Shown here piece by piece: positions 60,788 through 64,000 of a DNA stretch of 64,000 bases. This stretch comes from DASPHG01 sp963849605 (lineage in GTDB: Bacteria; Actinomycetota; Thermoleophilia; Solirubrobacterales; Thermoleophilaceae), in contig CAWKHX010000010.1 in NCBI GenBank assembly GCA_963849605.1, positions 28,804 to 92,803 of the forward strand, read 5' to 3'. Position numbers and translations under genes: made by a program. Every line of letters starts with the position of its first letter. Position 1 is the stretch's first letter. The notes below the pieces were generated by a model that was given only the letters and a program-made list of their open reading frames with translations, had not been told where the DNA came from and searched no databases.

Positions 60788-61864
60788 GCGCTCAGATGCG
60801 CTCCACACACCACGCCGTTGGCGATGACGTCACCTACGCCCGTCTCGAGAATTGTCATCCGCCGGCGTGAGCCAAGCGGCTCAATCGACTCGACGCGGAG
60901 GTCAGAGCGCGACTTAAAGCCCAGGCCGCGAATGCATCTCTTTCGTTCGATCACAGGATCGGTCAGGTGGAAGAACCGAAGCTTCTCGGCAAGTCCGCCG
61001 CGCAACCGCACATACGCGATCTTGGACGCTTTCCTTTGCTCACGGACGGTCTCAAACGCAAACCGGTGAAAGCACTCGGTGGTCCAGGACAGGATCTCCC
61101 CATCGCTGTTGCAGATCCTCAATGCCTCTCGGCCACCACACGACCCCTCTGCGTCAAAGATGCCAGCTAGGAAACCGGCGCACCATGCATCGTCTGGGTC
61201 GGCCGGCCACGCGATGATCTCTTTGACCCTCTCAACGCCAGCCCGAGTCTGATTCGCGATTGCCTGACATTCTCTCGCGGTCGCAGAGGCTCGCTGGAAG
61301 AGGAACCTGGAAACGGGAACGTCGAAATATGCGAGGTGATCCTCCGCTCTCCCCAGAGGCTCGAAATCCGCCAACGCCAAGCGAAAGTTGTGCTTGGTCC
61401 AGCGCTTTTTGCGACGAGTCACGCATTCGTATGAGGCGACATGTCCATCGCCGCGAATAAGCCCCGTCAGATACCCCTGTCGGTAAGCCTGGGACTGTTC
61501 GCTTGGCGGGCTAAAAGCAGCCCGTGCCAAGGAGCTTCGCGCCGACGGTCAAGTGTGGTCGCCGCGAGCGACCTTGCTCGGTGCCCGTTAGGTGCTTCCA
61601 GCCGCGGTATGTGAGAACACATTGATCGGGGCCAGCTACTAGAACAGTCCCATCGGCCAGTCCGACCTGCACGGCGCTTGCCACGCGCCTGTGACACGCC
61701 GTGACCTCGGTCTCGATGTAGTGATGAGTTGCGTGCTTGACCGTTCCGTAGACCCGGTCACCTCGCACGACCTGGCCGACGGGTTTCGTGCGTCCATCCG
61801 CCATGAGCACTGGAATCTCAGGTGCCATGCCAGCAAGGGGGACCGTTCGATGAGTTTGCATCAT
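60784..61864 (-). pseudogene. Stand-alone intein-derived LAGLIDADG endonuclease, splicing-dead, with one frameshift
   Basis: The frame from ATG 61864 (or ATG 61828) reads EIPVLMADGRTKPVGQVVRG and DRVYGTVKHATHHYIETEV, the start of a Hint domain of the type found in actinobacterial intein-containing radical-SAM (Rv2578c-like) proteins. At 61515 a run of four T moves it out of frame; dropping one T continues into SPPSEQSQAYRQGYLTGLIR. Two endonuclease motifs are intact: YLTGLIRGDGH and FLAGIFDAEGS. Splicing residues are lost: no Cys1, block B is GPDQCVLT instead of a G-D-H, and the end is NGVVCGAHLSA without the His-Asn pair. GC is lower here (55% in 61381-61440 against 77% in 60421-60480). The stop overlaps the miaA start by GTGA. 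Confidence 0.75.
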
Positions 61865-61905
61865 CGACCGACGTTTGCAGCGACAGCGGACGCCGCGGAA
61901 CGTGT

Positions 61906-63231
61906 CTACGCGGGAGCCAGCCGCGCGGTTAACGACTCGTCACCCGCGAGTGTGGTGCTTGTCGCATTCGTAATCTCGACGTCCACGAACTCGCCCGCGC
62001 GGGCCACACCGGTGAAGTTGACCGTCTTGTTGTGGCGGGTGCGCCCCCGAAGCTTCGACGGATCGGTGCGCGACGGGCCTTCGACGAGGACCTCCATCGT
62101 GCGCGCTACAAACCGCTGTGCGCGTGTAGTCGCGGTCCGCTGCACGAGCTCGACGAGACGCTCCATCCGTTCCCGCTTGACCCCATGCGGTAGCTGCTCT
62201 GAAAGGCCGGCGGCTTCAGTGCCGCGCCGAGGCGAAAAGATGAACGTGAACGCCGAGTCGTACTCCACGTGCTCAACGACCTCGAGCGTCTCCTGGAAAT
62301 CCTCCTCCGTTTCGCCCGGGAAGCCGACGATGATGTCCGTCGTCAGTGCGACGTCAGGGACATGCTCGCGGATCTGAGCGACGCGGTCGAGAAAGCGCTC
62401 ACTCGTGTAGGTGCGTCGCATCGCCTTCAGGATTCGGGTCGAGCCCGACTGGAGCGGCAAGTGGATGTGTTCGCACACGCTCGGCAACTCCGCGTGCGCC
62501 CGAATCACGTCCTCCCTCATGTATTGCGGGTGTGGGCTCGTGTAGCGGATCCGGTCGATGCCGTCGATCGCATCGACCCGAGCGAGCAACTCGGCGAAGC
62601 TGACGCGCTCCTGCTTCGGCATGTCGCGTCCATATGAGTTCACGTTCTGTCCGAGCAAGGTCACCTCACGCACACCATCGCTAGCGAGACGCGCGATCTC
62701 AGGGACCAGCTCGCACGGGTCTCGGCTTACCTCGGGCCCTCGTGTGGACGGCACGATGCAGTAGCTGCAACGAAGCCGGCAGCCCTGGGAGATCTGCACC
62801 CACGCCTGGAACTCGCGCTCGCGCTTCATCGGCAGGTGGCCCGAGAAATCCTCGAACTCGAAGTAGCCTTGCGCCGTGAGGCTGTCGCTCGTTAGGAACT
62901 CCGCGAGACGGTGGATCTGGCCCGGTCCGAAGGCGACGTCGACGAACGGGAAGCGCTCAAAGACCTCGTCCTTTACCGACTGCGCCCAGCAGCCCCCCAC
63001 TCCAACGATCCGCTCTGGGTTCTCGGTCTTCAGTCGTTTGGCCTCACCGAGGTTGCCGATGAAGCGGCTGTCCGCCGACTCGCGGATCGAGCAGGTGTTG
63101 AACAGGATCAGGTCGGCGTCGTCGCGCGTCTCCACCTGCTCGTACCCGAGCGACTCGAGCATGCCCTTCATGCGCTCCGAGTCATGCTCGTTCATCTGGC
63201 ACCCGAAGGTGGTGACGTGGTAGCGCTTCAC
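61906..63231 (-). CDS. miaB: tRNA-2-methylthio-N6-dimethylallyladenosine synthase
   Basis: Radical-SAM methylthiotransferase that modifies i6A37 made by MiaA. The protein has the N-terminal cluster Cys residues in HVTTFGCQMNEHDSERMKGM, NTCSIRESADSRFIGN and GVGGCWAQSVKDEVFERFPF. The radical-SAM CxxxCxxC lies in ISQGCRLRCSYCIVPSTRGP. LLGQNVNSYGRDMPKQERVS, TSPHPQYMREDVIRAHAELP and LQSGSTRILKAMRRTYTSER follow, with a C-terminal TRAM domain (GPSRTDPSKLRGRTRHNKTV). GTG 63231 gives KRYHVTTFGCQ, the normal start; GTG 63255 adds eight residues. About 441 residues. GC around 63% in the part sampled is below the neighbours. The intein-like gene and miaA follow in the same direction. Confidence 0.96.
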   Translation of the reverse strand: MKRYHVTTFGCQMNEHDSERMKGMLESLGYEQVETRDDADLILFNTCSIRESADSRFIGNLGEAKRLKTENPERIVGVGGCWAQSVKDEVFERFPFVDVAFGPGQIHRLAEFLTSDSLTAQGYFEFEDFSGHLPMKREREFQAWVQISQGCRLRCSYCIVPSTRGPEVSRDPCELVPEIARLASDGVREVTLLGQNVNSYGRDMPKQERVSFAELLARVDAIDGIDRIRYTSPHPQYMREDVIRAHAELPSVCEHIHLPLQSGSTRILKAMRRTYTSERFLDRVAQIREHVPDVALTTDIIVGFPGETEEDFQETLEVVEHVEYDSAFTFIFSPRRGTEAAGLSEQLPHGVKRERMERLVELVQRTATTRAQRFVARTMEVLVEGPSRTDPSKLRGRTRHNKTVNFTGVARAGEFVDVEITNATSTTLAGDESLTARLAPA

Positions 63232-63261
63232 GGCAGCAATCCTAAAGAGGGTCACTCTGGC

Positions 63262-63993
63262 CTACTTCGCGCATGAGACGTTCGGGCCGGGCTCCCGCTC
63301 GGCGGTATTGCTCAAGCGATCGCTTTGGAGGTCGGCCTTGCTCGCCCCCGACGCGCCGGCAGCACGAAGGAGCACGCTGCACGGCGCCACTCGAGGGTCG
63401 AGCTCCACGACGAAGACGCTGAAAGGCCGTGCAGCTCCCGCGGCGGGACCCAGTGGGCCTCTCACGGTAAAGACCGCGGTCTCGGTTCTCTCGCCCTCGT
63501 AGTGAGCGACCACGCGCCGAGTCGATGGAGCGGCGGTACCCCAGATGACGAGCCGATATCCCCGGACGCCCTGCCTCGGAACTGCGGCGGCAACCACAAC
63601 GAGCCTTCTCGATATCGGCTCGGGTTCACAGGCGGCCGGGATGAACGCGCCGAGCCGTCTGGTGTCGCGGTAGGCCGGGTTCAGGCAAACGTAGGCCTTG
63701 CCGTCGATCCGCTCGCCGTTCGCGCTGAACTCGACTGGCTTCATGCTCAGTCCAAGCCGGGCGCAGCCGATGATGGCGAGCGGGGCGTCCACGGGCTTCG
63801 GGACGTAGTAGTCCGGCTGTCCGCCGATATCGCAGCGCGTCTCTACGGTCGCCGGGGCCGGCCGGACGGTCGCGCCTCCGCCCTCCGACGCTTCGGACCC
63901 GCTCTGGTCGCCGTCCCCATCCCCGCCGATATCGCAGCCGGTGATGAGAATGACCGCCGCGGCGACGGCTATCGGCGTCCGGAGCCCCCTCAC
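63262..63993 (-). CDS. Putative lipoprotein of unknown function
   Basis: A 243-residue exported protein. The N-terminal signal ends in a lipobox (VAAAVILITGCDIGG, Cys at about residue 20). It is followed by a Gly/Ser/Asp-rich linker and a beta-rich domain: VETRCDIGGQPDYYVPKPVD, SMKPVEFSANGERIDGKAYV and EGERTETAVFTVRGPLGPAA. Five cysteines could form bonds. No family recognised. GTG 63993 is the first start inside the window; the frame is still open at the window edge, so a start further upstream cannot be excluded. Downstream is miaB, 31 bases on. Confidence 0.7.
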   Translation of the reverse strand: MRGLRTPIAVAAAVILITGCDIGGDGDGDQSGSEASEGGGATVRPAPATVETRCDIGGQPDYYVPKPVDAPLAIIGCARLGLSMKPVEFSANGERIDGKAYVCLNPAYRDTRRLGAFIPAACEPEPISRRLVVVAAAVPRQGVRGYRLVIWGTAAPSTRRVVAHYEGERTETAVFTVRGPLGPAAGAARPFSVFVVELDPRVAPCSVLLRAAGASGASKADLQSDRLSNTAEREPGPNVSCAK

Positions 63994-64000
63994 CGTCTTA

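Noticed and set aside
1..64000. tRNA, rRNA, CRISPR arrays, insertion sequences or prophage genes
   Set aside because: No cloverleaf-like segment, repeat-spacer pattern, transposase or phage structural gene was recognised by reading; a covariance or profile search could still find a short one.

Overview
The window is a 64 kb piece of a very GC-rich bacterial chromosome (most genes look about 70% GC or more). Genes are dense, GTG and TTG starts are common, and stop/start overlaps (ATGA, GTGA, TGATG) are frequent. The gene content points to a deep-branching actinobacterium of the Thermoleophilia/Solirubrobacterales type. Evidence for this is MurT/GatD peptidoglycan amidation, a GarA-like FHA protein next to an FtsR-type MerR regulator, an RsiG-like protein, a WS/DGAT acyltransferase, DUF3556, YrbE-type permeases and LL-diaminopimelate aminotransferase. 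This placement is inference; there is no rRNA or tRNA in the window. No phage, insertion sequence or CRISPR array was seen. The only mobile-type gene is a degenerate intein-derived LAGLIDADG endonuclease between miaB and miaA.

Layout. 0-7 kb: isoprenoid and envelope genes (uppS end, cdsA, a secreted protein, dxr, site-2 protease) and an acyl-CoA synthetase. 7-12.9 kb: a double methyltransferase resembling AprA-type enzymes, membrane proteins, GIY-YIG and transglutaminase-like proteins, and ispG, so two MEP-pathway genes flank this part. 12.9-20.4 kb: a secreted glycosidase-like protein, proS, then pgsA-rsiG-garA-ftsR-SRPBCC-FAD oxidase. 20.4-30.9 kb: a receiver protein, an HTH/anti-sigma-K fusion, thioesterase, nadE, a PfkB kinase, a ferritin-like protein, amt/glnK, YbaK and WS/DGAT. 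31-40 kb: a c-di-AMP riboswitch with its RlpA-like gene, dinB, SDR, a CrtC-like protein, an ECF sigma factor, LysR, and a YrbE permease operon divergent from a GntR regulator. 40-53 kb: methyltransferases, a cyclophilin lipoprotein, a HAD phosphatase, a glutamine amidotransferase, a DAG kinase, murT-methyltransferase-gatD, epimerases, OsmC, dut and hflX. 53-59 kb: FAD oxidoreductase, DUF3556, DUF429, dapL and dapF, all broken by many single-base indels. 59-64 kb: a DivIVA-like protein, miaA, the intein relic, miaB and a lipoprotein.

Many genes carry isolated frameshifts, and the run from 53.3 to 59.2 kb has roughly one per 100-200 bases. Where I could reconstruct the site, most are one extra base in a G/C-rich context. 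They look like consensus errors rather than decayed genes, so the intended products are named and the breaks noted.

The best leads are: a DapF with both catalytic cysteines replaced by serine, next to dapL; a single-motif RsiG-like protein; the c-di-AMP riboswitch on an RlpA-like gene; the splicing-dead intein gene translationally coupled to miaA; an orphan AprA-like methyltransferase; a methyltransferase inserted between murT and gatD; and a sigma-region-4/RskA membrane fusion.
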